Source: Gilvimarinus chinensis DSM 19667
Lineage (GTDB): Bacteria; Pseudomonadota; Gammaproteobacteria; Pseudomonadales; Cellvibrionaceae
Assembly: GCF_000377745.1 (NCBI RefSeq)
Contig: NZ_KB898708.1
Location: 62,001 to 126,000, forward strand
Direction of reading: 5' to 3'
DNA length: 64,000 nt
The notes beneath the pieces were generated by a model, which worked only from the letters and a program-made list of their open reading frames with translations, was not told the origin of the DNA and searched no databases. This document shows positions 53,096 to 63,003 of the stretch, piece after piece (within the stretch, counting starts at the first letter, position 1; each line of letters opens with the position of its first letter). The position numbers were made by a program, and so were the translations under genes.

Positions 53096-54793
53096 ATGGC
53101 AGAAGCTCAAGGCGCGGAAGTTCCCGCAGAAGTCTCTAATAGTAATGCTCGCAGTGGAAGTGATTTGGTCGAAGGCTTCAGCAATTTACCTTTATTACGT
53201 CAAATAGGGTTAATGATTGGTCTGGCGGCGTCGGTGGCTATTGGGTTTTATGCCGTGCTGTGGAGTCAAAGCGAAGACTATAAACCCCTTTACGGAAGTC
53301 TCGATCGTCTGGATTCGGCTGAAGTTGTTGACGTCCTAGAGCAAAATCAAATTCCTTACAAGATTGAGCCGTCTACGGGCGCGCTGCTGGTGACCAGCGA
53401 GGAGGTTCACACTGCCAGATTAAAACTCGCTGAAATGGGTATAGGGAGCAATCAGTCTGTCGGATTTGAATTGCTGGAAAAAGAACAACCTTTAGGCACC
53501 AGCCAATTTATCGAAAGTGCTCGTTACCATCGTAGCCTTGAAGGCGAATTGGCTAGAACCATCATGAGCATTCACACTGTGCGTTCTGCCAGAGTTCATT
53601 TGGCCATTCCTAAGCGCAGTGTCTTCGTACGCGATGCCCGTAAACCCACCGCTTCTGTTTTTTTAGAGGTTTACCCTGGGCGTGAAGTCGAAACTCGTCA
53701 AGTAAAAGCCATAACCAACTTGGTAGCATCCAGTATCAGCGAGTTAAAAAATGAAGATGTAACCGTCATTGATCAGCACGGCAATTTGCTGTCAGCGGGA
53801 GACGAATCACCAGAGTTGATACTCGCGGATAAGCAGCGCCAGTACACTAAAAACCTTGAAGAGAGCTTGTTAGCCCGGGTTAATAGCATCTTACAGCCGG
53901 TTGTTGGGTCGGGTAATTTTCGCGCTGAGGTCAGTGCGGATGTCGACTTTACAGCGGTTGAGCAAGCTGAGGAAAGCTATCAGGACGAACAGCCAGCTCT
54001 GCGCAGCGAACATTCGAATGTAGAAGAAAAAACAGGCGATACGACAATTGGTGGTATTCCTGGTGCGTTGACTAATCAGCCACCATTAGATGGTCAGGCC
54101 CCTGAACAGGTGGTTCCGGGGGAAGAGGGGGCTGGGCAGCCTGTGCCTCAACTGCGCCGGGAAGAAGTAACGCGTAATTACGAAGTAGACCGAATGATCA
54201 GTTACACTCGCCGACAGCAGGGAAGCATCGATCGGCTCAGTGTTGCCGTGGTGCTGGATGACAAGCTTGTGACCAACGCCGAAGGGGAGGCGGTGCGCGA
54301 GCCCTGGACAGACCAAGAAGTACAACGCTTAACATTATTAGTGCGTGACGCTGTAGGCTTTTCTGAAGCACGGGGAGATAGTGTTAATGTTATTAATTCG
54401 GCCTTTTTTGCTCGTGAAGATGGGCTAGTTGAAACCTATGAGGTCCCATGGTGGCAACAGGCTTGGCTGCAGCCCTATATTAAGCCCGTTGTGGGGTTCT
54501 TACTGGTGCTGGCGCTAATTTTTGGGTTGTTGAGGCCAGTTCTAAAATCGATTGCTCGATCTGGTTCTGAGGCTGCAGATGATGAAGAAGCTCGACAGTT
54601 AGAAGCCCTGGAAGCAGCGGGCCTGGGCGGTGACCTGTCCAGCGACTCTGTTACCCTGACCGGCGGTGCAGTAGCCTTACCTGGCCCGGAAGAAGGGTAT
54701 GAACAACAGCTCAACGCCATTAAAGGCTTAATCGCTGAGGACCCAGGCCGTGTGGCTCAAGTGGTGAAATCCTGGATAAATAAAGACGAGTAA
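53096..54793 (+). CDS. fliF: Flagellar MS-ring protein FliF
   Basis: A 565-residue inner-membrane ring protein. TM1 is at about 33-54 (IGLMIGLAASVAIGFYAVLW) and TM2 at about 462-483 (VVGFLLVLALIFGLL). Between them lie the ring-building motifs, including LARTIMSIHTVRSARVHLAI and RTFVRDARKP-like VFVRDARKPTASVFLEV. The linker is Glu/Gln-rich (about 300-345). The C-terminus (EDPGRVAQVVKSWINKDE) binds FliG, encoded 6 bases downstream. Confidence 0.96.
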   Translation: MAEAQGAEVPAEVSNSNARSGSDLVEGFSNLPLLRQIGLMIGLAASVAIGFYAVLWSQSEDYKPLYGSLDRLDSAEVVDVLEQNQIPYKIEPSTGALLVTSEEVHTARLKLAEMGIGSNQSVGFELLEKEQPLGTSQFIESARYHRSLEGELARTIMSIHTVRSARVHLAIPKRSVFVRDARKPTASVFLEVYPGREVETRQVKAITNLVASSISELKNEDVTVIDQHGNLLSAGDESPELILADKQRQYTKNLEESLLARVNSILQPVVGSGNFRAEVSADVDFTAVEQAEESYQDEQPALRSEHSNVEEKTGDTTIGGIPGALTNQPPLDGQAPEQVVPGEEGAGQPVPQLRREEVTRNYEVDRMISYTRRQQGSIDRLSVAVVLDDKLVTNAEGEAVREPWTDQEVQRLTLLVRDAVGFSEARGDSVNVINSAFFAREDGLVETYEVPWWQQAWLQPYIKPVVGFLLVLALIFGLLRPVLKSIARSGSEAADDEEARQLEALEAAGLGGDLSSDSVTLTGGAVALPGPEEGYEQQLNAIKGLIAEDPGRVAQVVKSWINKDE

Positions 54794-54799
54794 CGGATA

Positions 54800-55822
54800 G
54801 TGGCTAATAACGACGAAAAGAATATCGCCTCACGCATGAGTTCTGTAGACCAGGCGGCTATTTTACTGATGTCTCTGGGGGAGCGAGACGCAGCAGAGGT
54901 TCTTAAACACATGGGGCCCAAAGAAGTTCAAAGAATTGGCGCCGCGATGTCTGAGTTAAAAAATGTCCAGCAGGCCGATGTCCAGTCAGTTATGCAAAAC
55001 TTTCTTGATGAGGCCCGTAATTTAACCGGGCTTGGTATGGGGGCTGATAACTATATCCGCAATATGCTTGTGGCCGCACTGGGTGAAGATAAAGCCAATT
55101 CGTTGGTAGATCGAATTCTGTTAGGAGGCAACACCACGGGACTCGATACCTTAAAGTGGATGGACGCACGTTCCGTCGCGGATATTATTCGCAATGAGCA
55201 CCCTCAGATTCAAGCCATCGTAATCGCCTATTTAGACGCTGATCAGTCCGCCGAAGTCTTGACCTTTTTTACGGAAAAAGTTCGTATCGATATCATGATG
55301 CGAGTGGCTTCGCTGGATACCGTGCAACCAAGTGCCTTGCAGGAACTTAATGATATTTTAGAAAAACAGTTTTCGGGCAAAGCGGGCTCTCAGACTAAAG
55401 CTATGGGTGGCTATAAAGTTGCCGCGGAGATTATGAATCATCTGGATGGTGGCATTGAGACTGAATTGATGGATGCCATTAAAGAAGTGGATGAAGATAT
55501 GGGCAGTCAAATCCAAGATTTGATGTTCGTATTTGAAAACCTAAAAGATGTTGATGATCGTGGTATTCAGGCCTTGCTGCGAGAGGTTTCATCGGAAGTG
55601 CTTATTATCGCCCTTAAAGGCGCAGACAGCGATCTACAGGAGAAAATCTTTAAAAACATGTCGAAGCGTGCGGCTGAGTTGTTGCGTGATGATCTTGAGG
55701 TAAAAGGCCCGGTACGTGTGTCTGAAGTAGAGGCAGCGCAAAAAGAAATACTCACCACAGCACGCCGTATGGCTGACGCCGGAGAAATAGTGCTTGGCGG
55801 TGGTGGCGAGCAAATGCTGTAG
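54800..55822 (+). CDS. fliG: Flagellar motor switch protein FliG
   Basis: A 340-residue rotor protein that contacts the stator. GTG start, 6 bases after fliF. It contains RIGAAMSELKNVQ in the N-terminal part, the middle EHPQIQAIVIAYLDADQSAEVL motif in shortened form (EHPQIQAIVIAYL), and the C-terminal torque helix with DDRGIQALLREVSSEVLIIAL in part and RAAELLRDDLEVKGPVRVSE. The charged Arg, Glu and Asp residues used for rotation are present. Length is normal. Confidence 0.97.
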   Translation: MANNDEKNIASRMSSVDQAAILLMSLGERDAAEVLKHMGPKEVQRIGAAMSELKNVQQADVQSVMQNFLDEARNLTGLGMGADNYIRNMLVAALGEDKANSLVDRILLGGNTTGLDTLKWMDARSVADIIRNEHPQIQAIVIAYLDADQSAEVLTFFTEKVRIDIMMRVASLDTVQPSALQELNDILEKQFSGKAGSQTKAMGGYKVAAEIMNHLDGGIETELMDAIKEVDEDMGSQIQDLMFVFENLKDVDDRGIQALLREVSSEVLIIALKGADSDLQEKIFKNMSKRAAELLRDDLEVKGPVRVSEVEAAQKEILTTARRMADAGEIVLGGGGEQML

Positions 55823-55832
55823 GTGGCCTTAG

Positions 55833-56717
55833 ATGAGCGAAAAAAAAGCCCCTAACCGTATACCTGCCGCCGATGCTGAGGCTTGGCAGTCTTGGGCTAT
55901 GCCGGCCATTGACGATGACGGCAAAGTAATCAATGCACACCAGAAGCATCAAAAACAAGACGTTGAGCAGGAAGAGAGCATTGAAGACGTCGAGGTGGAG
56001 GAGTTACCCCAAGGTGGCTTAACCGCGGATGAGCTTGAAGCCATCGTACGTGAGGCCGAGCTGGAAGGCTTTGCCAAAGGGCGCGAAGAGGGCTTTAAGA
56101 AAGGTTACGATGATGGTTTCGAGTCTGGGCAGCACAAAGGATCTTTGGAAATGCGTCAGCAATTGGTGGCTGAGCAGCAAACCTTTCAGGGACTCGCCGA
56201 AGCGTTATTCAACCCCATTGGTGAGCAAGACGAACGCCTAGAGACTTTAATTCTAGAAACGATCTGTCGCTTGTCGCGTGCAGTGGTCCAACGCGAATTA
56301 ACCACGCAACCCAACGATATCGTTAAGCTAGTGAAATCGGCGGTTCAGGCATTACCGGCTGGGCGAGATCACCTTACCGTTTATCTTAACCCTCAAGATG
56401 CCGATCAAATCGAGCAATACGCACAAGAGCATAACCTGGATTGGACGTTTCACGCCGACGCTGAACTGGCCGCAGGCGGCGCCAAAGTCGTGACCCGTGA
56501 CAGCGTAGTAGATTGTTCCTTGGAGCGCAGGCTGGAGGAAGTTATCGATAGGTTTTTGTCGCAGCAAGAAGTGGACGAACAAACTTCCGATGAGCAGTTG
56601 TTTGCAGCTCGTGGCGCTGCAGATGAATCGCGAACGGAAGCTGTCGACACAGAAACATCAGCTCCAGTAGATTCTGAGCAGGCCTTTGACGCCAACGAGC
56701 AAGATTCCCTCCCATGA
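55833..56717 (+). CDS. fliH: Flagellar export ATPase regulator FliH
   Basis: A 294-residue partner of FliI that docks the ATPase to the export gate. The N-terminal region is acidic. A GxxxG-type helix lies at about 80-105 ([20 protein letters not shown]), the hallmark of FliH. The C-terminal domain (about 130-245) resembles V-ATPase subunit E. The last 45 residues ([20 protein letters not shown]-like, acidic) are longer than in enteric FliH. It overlaps fliI by 4 bases (ATGA). Confidence 0.93.
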   Translation: MSEKKAPNRIPAADAEAWQSWAMPAIDDDGKVINAHQKHQKQDVEQEESIEDVEVEELPQGGLTADELEAIVREAELEGFAKGREEGFKKGYDDGFESGQHKGSLEMRQQLVAEQQTFQGLAEALFNPIGEQDERLETLILETICRLSRAVVQRELTTQPNDIVKLVKSAVQALPAGRDHLTVYLNPQDADQIEQYAQEHNLDWTFHADAELAAGGAKVVTRDSVVDCSLERRLEEVIDRFLSQQEVDEQTSDEQLFAARGAADESRTEAVDTETSAPVDSEQAFDANEQDSLP

Positions 56718-58117
56718 GCAGCCGCCGCGATCTCTGGTATCGTCTTCGCCCTTATTTGCCGAATCCTTCTGAAGTGGTTCCAGAGGCAGAAGGAAAGTTA
56801 GTCCGCTCGGTAGGGCTGACTCTTGAAGCGGTGGGATTAAGTGTTTCCGTGGGGCGTCAATGTGTGGTGTGCTCGCGTGATGGCCGTAAGGTAGAGGCTG
56901 AAGTAGTAGGTTTCGCGGGGGCGAGTATTTTTTTGATGCCGGTAAAACGCGTTGAGGGGCTTGAGCCTGGTGCCCGAGTAATTCCTTTAGCCCACAGTTC
57001 CGCTATGCGCATCGGCTTACAAACTTTGGGCCGAGTCATCAACGGTTTAGGTCAGCCATTGGATGGTCTTGGCCCACTGCAAGGCGGTGAATTTCTCGAT
57101 GCGCACCCGCGCGACATTAACCCCCTGAAGCGCCACCCCATCAGCGAGCCGCTGGATGTGGGTATTCGCGCAATCAATGCCTTGGTAACGGTCGGGCGCG
57201 GTCAGCGTATGGGGCTGTTTGCCGGTAGTGGTGTGGGTAAAAGTGTGCTGATGGGCATGATGACCAAGTACACAACCGCCGACGTGGTGGTCGTAGGGCT
57301 TGTGGGGGAGCGCGGCCGCGAAGTAAAAGAGTTTATTGACCATATTCTTGGCCCCGAGGGTATGCAGCGTGCTGTGGTGGTGGCGTCCCCGGCCGATGAC
57401 GCCCCCCTGATGCGTTTGCGAGCGTCACAACTGGCGAGTCGGGTGGCCGAATATTACCGTGACCAAGGCTTAAACGTCTTGCTGCTGATGGATTCGCTTA
57501 CCCGGTTTGCCCAGGCGCAACGGGAGATATCTCTGGCCATTGGGGAGCCCCCGGCGACTAAAGGTTACCCACCTTCGGTATTTGCAAAGATTCCAGAGCT
57601 GGTGGAGCGAGCCGGTAACGCGGCAGAGGGGGAGGGGTCAATTACCGCATTTTATACTGTGTTAACAGAGGGGGATGACTTACAAGATCCGATTGCGGAT
57701 TCTGCACGTGCGATTTTGGATGGACATATTGTTTTGTCTCGTACCTTGGCCGAGGAAGGGGTGTACCCAGCCATTGATATCGAGGCCTCTATTAGTCGAG
57801 CGATGCCCAATATTGTGCCGACCGAGCATTTACAGTTAATGCAATCGTTCAAACAAATGTTATCGCGCTACAATCAAAATCGAGACCTGATTACCATTGG
57901 TGCCTACAGTGCTGGATCAGACCCGCTAACCGACCAGGCCATCGAGAAATTTCCCAAGTTGCGGGCCTTTATTCAACAGGGGCTTCAGGAGTCGGTTCAC
58001 ATGCCCGAATCCATGAATAACCTGCGTGCTTTACTTGCCCCGGTGCAATCAAAAGGGGGCAGCCCTCTAGCGGCGGCACATAATAAGACGCCAGCCAATA
58101 AAAACGCATCGACCTAA
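56714..58117 (+). CDS. fliI: Flagellar export ATPase FliI
   Basis: A 467-residue F1-beta-like ATPase of the flagellar type III export apparatus. Walker A is [14 protein letters not shown] (about residue 168). Walker B lies in [39 protein letters not shown] and [17 protein letters not shown] are FliI-typical. It uses ATP to unload chaperoned substrates. It starts within the fliH stop; fliJ follows by 10 bases. Confidence 0.97.
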   Translation: MSSRRDLWYRLRPYLPNPSEVVPEAEGKLVRSVGLTLEAVGLSVSVGRQCVVCSRDGRKVEAEVVGFAGASIFLMPVKRVEGLEPGARVIPLAHSSAMRIGLQTLGRVINGLGQPLDGLGPLQGGEFLDAHPRDINPLKRHPISEPLDVGIRAINALVTVGRGQRMGLFAGSGVGKSVLMGMMTKYTTADVVVVGLVGERGREVKEFIDHILGPEGMQRAVVVASPADDAPLMRLRASQLASRVAEYYRDQGLNVLLLMDSLTRFAQAQREISLAIGEPPATKGYPPSVFAKIPELVERAGNAAEGEGSITAFYTVLTEGDDLQDPIADSARAILDGHIVLSRTLAEEGVYPAIDIEASISRAMPNIVPTEHLQLMQSFKQMLSRYNQNRDLITIGAYSAGSDPLTDQAIEKFPKLRAFIQQGLQESVHMPESMNNLRALLAPVQSKGGSPLAAAHNKTPANKNAST

Positions 58118-58127
58118 TTAAGCTGCC

Positions 58128-58571
58128 ATGACCAAAAAGCGATCCAAACGTTTGGGTGTAGTGCTCATGTTAGCTGAGCGGCATGAGCAGGAGGCGGCAG
58201 ACTACCTGGCTAAGCATCAGGCAATGGTTGAAGAGCAGCGTCAAAAAGCTCTTGAACTGGTTCAATACCGTAGTGGTTATGTCGAGCAGTATGCCAGTAG
58301 CAAAACAGGTATGAGACCTGATGATTTAATGCGTTATAGTCAGTTTATTCAGCAGCTAGGAGAGGCGATTAATCAGCAAGAGCGTGCCGTTGAGCAGCTA
58401 ACTGAACAATTGCTAAAGCTGCGGCAACACTGGCACGGACAACATTTACGTCGCCGAGCCATCGAAGATTTAATCGTTCGGTTGAGAAAAGGCGAAGATG
58501 CGCTCGCCGAGCGACAACTGCAAAAACAGTTGGACGATATGGCTCAGGCTTCAGGTAGGAAGCCCTTATAA
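58128..58571 (+). CDS. fliJ: Flagellar export protein FliJ
   Basis: A 147-residue, almost entirely helical protein forming an antiparallel coiled coil like the F1 gamma stalk; it links FliI to FlhA. Helices run about 10-65 and 75-140 with many Gln, Glu and Arg, including AERHEQEAADYLAKHQ near the start. It completes the fliEFGHIJ run; the next gene begins 153 bases later and encodes a STAS protein. Confidence 0.9.
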   Translation: MTKKRSKRLGVVLMLAERHEQEAADYLAKHQAMVEEQRQKALELVQYRSGYVEQYASSKTGMRPDDLMRYSQFIQQLGEAINQQERAVEQLTEQLLKLRQHWHGQHLRRRAIEDLIVRLRKGEDALAERQLQKQLDDMAQASGRKPL

Positions 58572-58724
58572 CAGGCACATATTCCACATGTTAGACCTAT
58601 TGTTTATCCACAAAATGGTCTATTCTAGCTTTTGCTACTCACTGAAAATATAAGAAAAAGTGGTAGATCGTCATGGGGCAACCCAACCAAGGAACTTCCT
58701 AGTGAAACAATAAAGGGGCAGGTT

Positions 58725-59030
58725 ATGACTGTAACGTCTACATTATCTGGAGATGGCTCGGAACTGCAGGTAGTCATTAAAGGGCGTTTTGATTTTAGCT
58801 CACACCAAGACTTTCGTGGCACCTATGAAAACCTTCCCCAAAAACCCAGCCGATACATCATTGATATGCAGGATACGGCTTATTTGGACAGCTCGGCGTT
58901 AGGGATGCTGTTGCTATTGAGGGACTACGCGGGCGGGGACAATTCAGACATCCAGATCATTAACACCAGTGCTGATGTTAAGCGCATATTAACCATTTCC
59001 AATTTTGAACAGCTGTTTAGTATCAGCTAG
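58725..59030 (+). CDS. hsbA: HsbA-like anti-sigma factor antagonist (STAS)
   Basis: A 101-residue STAS protein. The ATG at 58725 has AGGGGCAGG upstream; an upstream TTG-started frame adds 31 residues with no family match. The phosphorylation loop is TAYLDSSALGMLLLL, with Ser56 at the same number I recall for P. aeruginosa HsbA. In Pseudomonas, unphosphorylated HsbA binds FlgM and releases FliA, while phosphorylated HsbA acts with HsbD in biofilm control. It starts a three-gene cassette (with hsbR and hptB) between fliJ and fliK. Confidence 0.88.
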   Translation: MTVTSTLSGDGSELQVVIKGRFDFSSHQDFRGTYENLPQKPSRYIIDMQDTAYLDSSALGMLLLLRDYAGGDNSDIQIINTSADVKRILTISNFEQLFSIS

Positions 59031-59040
59031 GCGCTAGTTC

Positions 59041-60738
59041 ATGTTAGACGACAGCGCCATTACTGTACTGGTCGCTGATGATACTGACACAGATCGGTTG
59101 ATTCTGGAGGCTATCGTTCGCAAAGAAGGCCATAACGTTATCAGCGTTCGTGATGGCCGCGAAGCAGTGGAAGAGTTTGAAAAGTGCCGACCAGACATAG
59201 TCCTGCTGGATGCACTCATGCCAGAACTGGATGGTTTTGAGGCGGCTAAACAAATCAAGGCGCTCGCCGGAGAAGAGCTGATTCCCATCATTTTTTTGAC
59301 CTCGCTGACAGATACCCCATCGCTGGTGAAGTGTCTTGAAGCGGGTGGAGATGACTTTCTCTCAAAGCCCTATAACCGAGTGATCTTGCAAGCCAAGATA
59401 CGGGCTTTCTACCGTATGCGCACCATGAATCGGACCATGCTCGAGCAGCGCGACCAGATCGCTCGCCACAATGAGCATTTTTTACAGGAGCAAACGGTTG
59501 CTAAGCAGGTGTTCGACAATATCACCAGCGGTGGAAATTTAAACAGTTCGTGCCTGCGTTATTTTATGTCGCCTTTGGCGGTTTTCAACGGTGATGTCAT
59601 GGTAGCGGCAAGTACACCGGCCGGAAATTTAATGGTGTTGTTAGGGGATTTTACCGGTCACGGTTTACCAGCTGCCATTGGCGCTATGCCGCTGGCGACT
59701 ACTTTTTACGGCATGGTCGGTAAAGGGTATTCCATGTCGGATATTCTGGCGGAAATAAACGGTAAGCTAAAAAGTATTTTGCCGGTGGGCTTGTTTTGCT
59801 GCGCCACGATGGTCGATGTGAATTTCCGCAAAAATACTGTTCGGGTTTGGAATGGTGGGCTGCCCGCTGCCTACATTTACCGCTTGGGTGGTTCTATCGA
59901 ACAAGTTAAATCCAACCATTTACCGTTGGGCATATTAGCAACTAAAGACTTTAAAGCTGACGCGGCGCTTTTTCAGTTGCATGAGGGAGAACGTTTATAC
60001 CTTTGGTCTGATGGAATTCATGAATCCAGAAACTCTGACGGTGAAATGTTTGGCGAAGAGCGAATTTTGGCGGCATTCGCTCGTAATGAATCTCGACAGT
60101 GCATGTTTGATGAGTTGTTGGCCAAAGTTAAAGGTTTTGTGGGCGAGGGGGAAAAAAGTGATGACGTATCACTCATTGAGATACTGATGGCACCCTCTGA
60201 TATTAAGCCAATCGGTCCGACCTCTTCAGCTCACGAGCCGTCGCGATTAGCTGAGTGGAGTTTACTGTTTGAAGTAAAACCGTCGAGTTTCGCAATTTTC
60301 GATCCACTGCCGATGTTGCTCAGCGTGTTGCTTGAAGTGCCAGGCTTACGTAATCACAGTGGGACACTGTATACCGTGCTTTCCGAGCTTTACAGTAATG
60401 CGTTAGAGCATGGGGTCTTACAGCTTGACTCCACAATGAAAGCAGACCCTCAGGGGTTTGACCGTTACTATCAGTTGCGAAAATCTCGAACGGAGGAGGT
60501 AAAAGAAGGCTATATTCGAATTACGCTCGCACACCAAACTTTTGCTGAAGGTGGGTGTCTGCAAGTTACGGTGGAGGATAGCGGTCCGGGTTTCGATGTC
60601 GACCGCTTGAAACCTGAAGTGAGCAATGATTACAGTGGACGCGGCCTAACGCTGGTAGAGTCTCTATGTGACAGTCTTGAATATCATAAGCCGGGCAATC
60701 GAGTGTGTGCCACCTACCGCTGGCGCATGGACGATTAG
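59041..60738 (+). CDS. hsbR: HsbR-like response regulator, PP2C phosphatase and kinase
   Basis: A 565-residue three-domain regulator. The receiver (about 5-125) has VLVADDTDTDR and the phospho-Asp in IVLLDALMPELDGF. A SpoIIE/PP2C phosphatase domain (about 185-390) has MVLLGDFTGHGLPAAIGAM and GEKSDDVSLIEI. A C-terminal GHKL serine-kinase-type domain (about 430-563) has VLSELYSNALEHGVL and VEDSGPGFD. In Pseudomonas, HsbR sets the phosphorylation of HsbA and receives phosphate from HptB. It lies 10 bases after hsbA. Confidence 0.9.
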   Translation: MLDDSAITVLVADDTDTDRLILEAIVRKEGHNVISVRDGREAVEEFEKCRPDIVLLDALMPELDGFEAAKQIKALAGEELIPIIFLTSLTDTPSLVKCLEAGGDDFLSKPYNRVILQAKIRAFYRMRTMNRTMLEQRDQIARHNEHFLQEQTVAKQVFDNITSGGNLNSSCLRYFMSPLAVFNGDVMVAASTPAGNLMVLLGDFTGHGLPAAIGAMPLATTFYGMVGKGYSMSDILAEINGKLKSILPVGLFCCATMVDVNFRKNTVRVWNGGLPAAYIYRLGGSIEQVKSNHLPLGILATKDFKADAALFQLHEGERLYLWSDGIHESRNSDGEMFGEERILAAFARNESRQCMFDELLAKVKGFVGEGEKSDDVSLIEILMAPSDIKPIGPTSSAHEPSRLAEWSLLFEVKPSSFAIFDPLPMLLSVLLEVPGLRNHSGTLYTVLSELYSNALEHGVLQLDSTMKADPQGFDRYYQLRKSRTEEVKEGYIRITLAHQTFAEGGCLQVTVEDSGPGFDVDRLKPEVSNDYSGRGLTLVESLCDSLEYHKPGNRVCATYRWRMDD

Positions 60739-60766
60739 GCTTTAAATCGTAAACAGGAGGTTACCC

Positions 60767-61108
60767 TTGTCTAGCTCTCAGCTTATTGACCATGACGCCC
60801 TGGCAGCGCTGCGCGAGGTAATGGACGAGGATTTTATTCAGCTGATTGAAACCTTTGTCAGTGATTCACACGCTAAAATAAATACCATGCAGCGAGCGTT
60901 AGCCGCCGGACAGAGCGACGAGCTTAGACGCGCCGCACACAGCTTGAAAGGCAGCTCTTCCAATATTGGCGCATCGGGGTTAATGAACACCTGCAGGCAA
61001 ATAGAAGAGCGCGCTGCCGCCTCCGAGTTGCGGGGCTTAGAGCATTTACTGGTCGATTTACAAAGCGAATTTTCGCAAGTGAAACAACAGCTGGAAATTT
61101 ACTGTTAA
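60767..61108 (+). CDS. hptB: Histidine phosphotransfer protein HptB
   Basis: A 113-residue Hpt domain. The phospho-His is His58 in AAHSLKGSSSNIGA. TTG start is supported by a perfect AGGAGG 10 bases upstream. HptB relays phosphate from hybrid kinases to HsbR; in Pseudomonas the branch controls biofilm and motility through FlgM and the Gac pathway. It completes hsbA-hsbR-hptB, followed 97 bases later by fliK. Confidence 0.9.
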   Translation: MSSSQLIDHDALAALREVMDEDFIQLIETFVSDSHAKINTMQRALAAGQSDELRRAAHSLKGSSSNIGASGLMNTCRQIEERAAASELRGLEHLLVDLQSEFSQVKQQLEIYC

Positions 61109-61205
61109 CCTCTTTGGCATCGCTTTTGCTGATTACTCCTTAGTACCTCAATAAACCTCTGCCGGCGGCTAAGTGTTGCCGCTTTGATACAGGAGTGATC
61201 GGATA

Positions 61206-62711
61206 ATGGCCGATACCACACTGCTTAATGCCCTTTCACCCCGCCCAAGTGCCGGGCTTAAAACAGAGCCTGGCAACCAGCGCGATGGTTCTGCCGATCC
61301 CTTTTCCAGCGTTTTAAATACGGTTCATCAGAGTAAGTCTTCTAAACAGGGCGAGATACGGCGCGATTTACCCCAGCGCAACGCCCAGACGGAATCGACG
61401 AGAAACGACAGGAAGGCTGCTCAGTCTCAGCCGTCCAGTGAGGCCTCAGGCGCTCAAAAGCTCGATGGAGGCTCTGGTGCGCCTTCAAACGACAAAGCGG
61501 GTGCAGCGCCTGCCGCTAATGACGATGAATCAGGCATCCCTCTTACCGATGAGCAGCGCGAGGCGTTTGAATCCTTGCCCCAAGAACAGCAAGATGAACT
61601 GAAAGCGCTGGCTCCCGAGCGCATGGCCGACATACTGCAAATGATGGTGGCCCAGCAGCAGAGTTCCTCTGCGATGGCCCCAGAAGTGGACGCCATTCTT
61701 GCGGATTTGTCCGATGCCGATCTTGAGCGTTTACAAGGCATCCTGAACGATCTGGCTCGCGTGTTTGGGGCGGAGGGCTCACTCGAGGACAAGTTGTCGC
61801 AGGCGCAACAGATTATCGATGAGCAGCTTAACGGCTCGCCATTAGCCGGTATTTTAACTCAGCAGCTCGGTGATATTGTGGCCAGTTCTGACAAGTCTGG
61901 CGCCGAGGCTCTGGCCCAGTGGTTGGCCGGTGCTCAATTGGTCGTGGCGCAGCAGAGCAGCGCTCAGCATCAAAACAAACCTCTGGCGACATCAACATCA
62001 TTTACTGGCAGTTCAGCGGATATCGCCAGCGGTGCCGACAATCTTGTCAAGCTAACCACAATCGAACAGACGCCGGAAGGGCTGGATTTGGCGTTAGAGT
62101 CAGGCAAACTTCTGGAGGCCGCTAAAGTTGCAGACACCGGCAAGTTTAGCGAAGTGGCCAAACTGCATAATTTATTTTCCGCCCGCGGCAACGAGGAGGG
62201 TGTTATTTCAACCACTAATGCATCCGCGCTGTTAACCTCCGCGCAAAAACTGGCCGCCAGCAGCGAACAGGCGCCGGTGCTGCAAAGCCAATTAGGTACT
62301 CGTTTTGGTACGGGTGCCTGGGGCGATGCGGTAGGGCAAAAAATTCTGTGGATGGCAAAGCAAAATATCACCACCGCTGAGCTTCGCCTAGACCCTCCGG
62401 ACCTGGGCCCGATGCAAGTAAGGGTCAGTGTGCAAAATGATCAGGCCCAGATCACTTTTACCAGCCAGCAGACAGTGGTTCGAGAAGCGCTGGATCAAAA
62501 CGCCTTCAGATTGCGCGAAATGCTTGCCGAGCAGGGAATGACACAAGTTGACGTCAATGTGTCTGGCCAGGGGCAGCAGGGTGGTGAGAATGGATCGAGG
62601 GAGGCGGAGGGTGGTTCAGAGCCTGCCTTAGCGTCCGCTGATATTGAGGAGCCCGGCGAACCGTCAGTGCTCAATTCGTCGGTGGTTCGACTGATTGATC
62701 AATATGCCTAG
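61206..62711 (+). CDS. fliK: Hook-length control protein FliK
   Basis: A 501-residue secreted ruler and export-switch protein. The first 330 residues are polar, Gln/Ser/Ala-rich and variable. The C-terminal Flg_hook domain (about 365-460) has AELRLDPPDLGPMQVRVSVQ and FRLREMLAEQGMTQVDVNVS. That domain contacts FlhB to end hook assembly. A hairpin terminator follows after about 105 bases. Confidence 0.93.
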   Translation: MADTTLLNALSPRPSAGLKTEPGNQRDGSADPFSSVLNTVHQSKSSKQGEIRRDLPQRNAQTESTRNDRKAAQSQPSSEASGAQKLDGGSGAPSNDKAGAAPAANDDESGIPLTDEQREAFESLPQEQQDELKALAPERMADILQMMVAQQQSSSAMAPEVDAILADLSDADLERLQGILNDLARVFGAEGSLEDKLSQAQQIIDEQLNGSPLAGILTQQLGDIVASSDKSGAEALAQWLAGAQLVVAQQSSAQHQNKPLATSTSFTGSSADIASGADNLVKLTTIEQTPEGLDLALESGKLLEAAKVADTGKFSEVAKLHNLFSARGNEEGVISTTNASALLTSAQKLAASSEQAPVLQSQLGTRFGTGAWGDAVGQKILWMAKQNITTAELRLDPPDLGPMQVRVSVQNDQAQITFTSQQTVVREALDQNAFRLREMLAEQGMTQVDVNVSGQGQQGGENGSREAEGGSEPALASADIEEPGEPSVLNSSVVRLIDQYA

Positions 62712-62816
62712 TCAGACGTGTGCTCTAGAAAGAGCAGCCTAGCAATTCTTTTGGCCCCGCATGCATCGCCATCGCAGCTTGGCTGATGCTAGAGCGCGGA
62801 CCTCGCAACAAATGCT

Positions 62817-62860
62817 ATAAAAGCCCTCTCCGTAAGTGGGGGCTTTTATGTTTTCTTGCT
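62817..62860 (+). terminator. Terminator after fliK
   Basis: ATAAAAGCCC and GGGCTTTTAT pair around a loop of about 13 bases, followed by a T-rich tract. It marks the end of the fliE-to-fliK region before the fliL promoter. Confidence 0.8.
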
Positions 62861-62938
62861 TTTCTTACTCAGTGGCACTCCATTCTTAGTGTCTAATTGT
62901 CCCGCTCGCTTGCCTCGGCTACACTCTGCCCATGCCAA

Positions 62939-62954
62939 TGGCACGAGCTTTGCT
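62939..62954 (+). promoter_or_regulatory. Sigma-54 promoter for fliL onward
   Basis: TGGCAC-GAGCT-TTGCT is a perfect match to the sigma-54 consensus, with GG at 62940-62941 and GC at 62952-62953. It lies 50 bases before fliL and should drive fliL, fliM and later genes beyond the window. Confidence 0.94.
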
Positions 62955-63003
62955 GTTGGGTATCAAAAAGCCTAAATGCGCGTAAGAGTGACGGATAATT
63001 GAC

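Noticed and set aside
60767-61108. Frame error at the hptB start because it begins with TTG
   Set aside because: A perfect AGGAGG is placed correctly before the TTG, and the protein reads as a complete Hpt domain from there.
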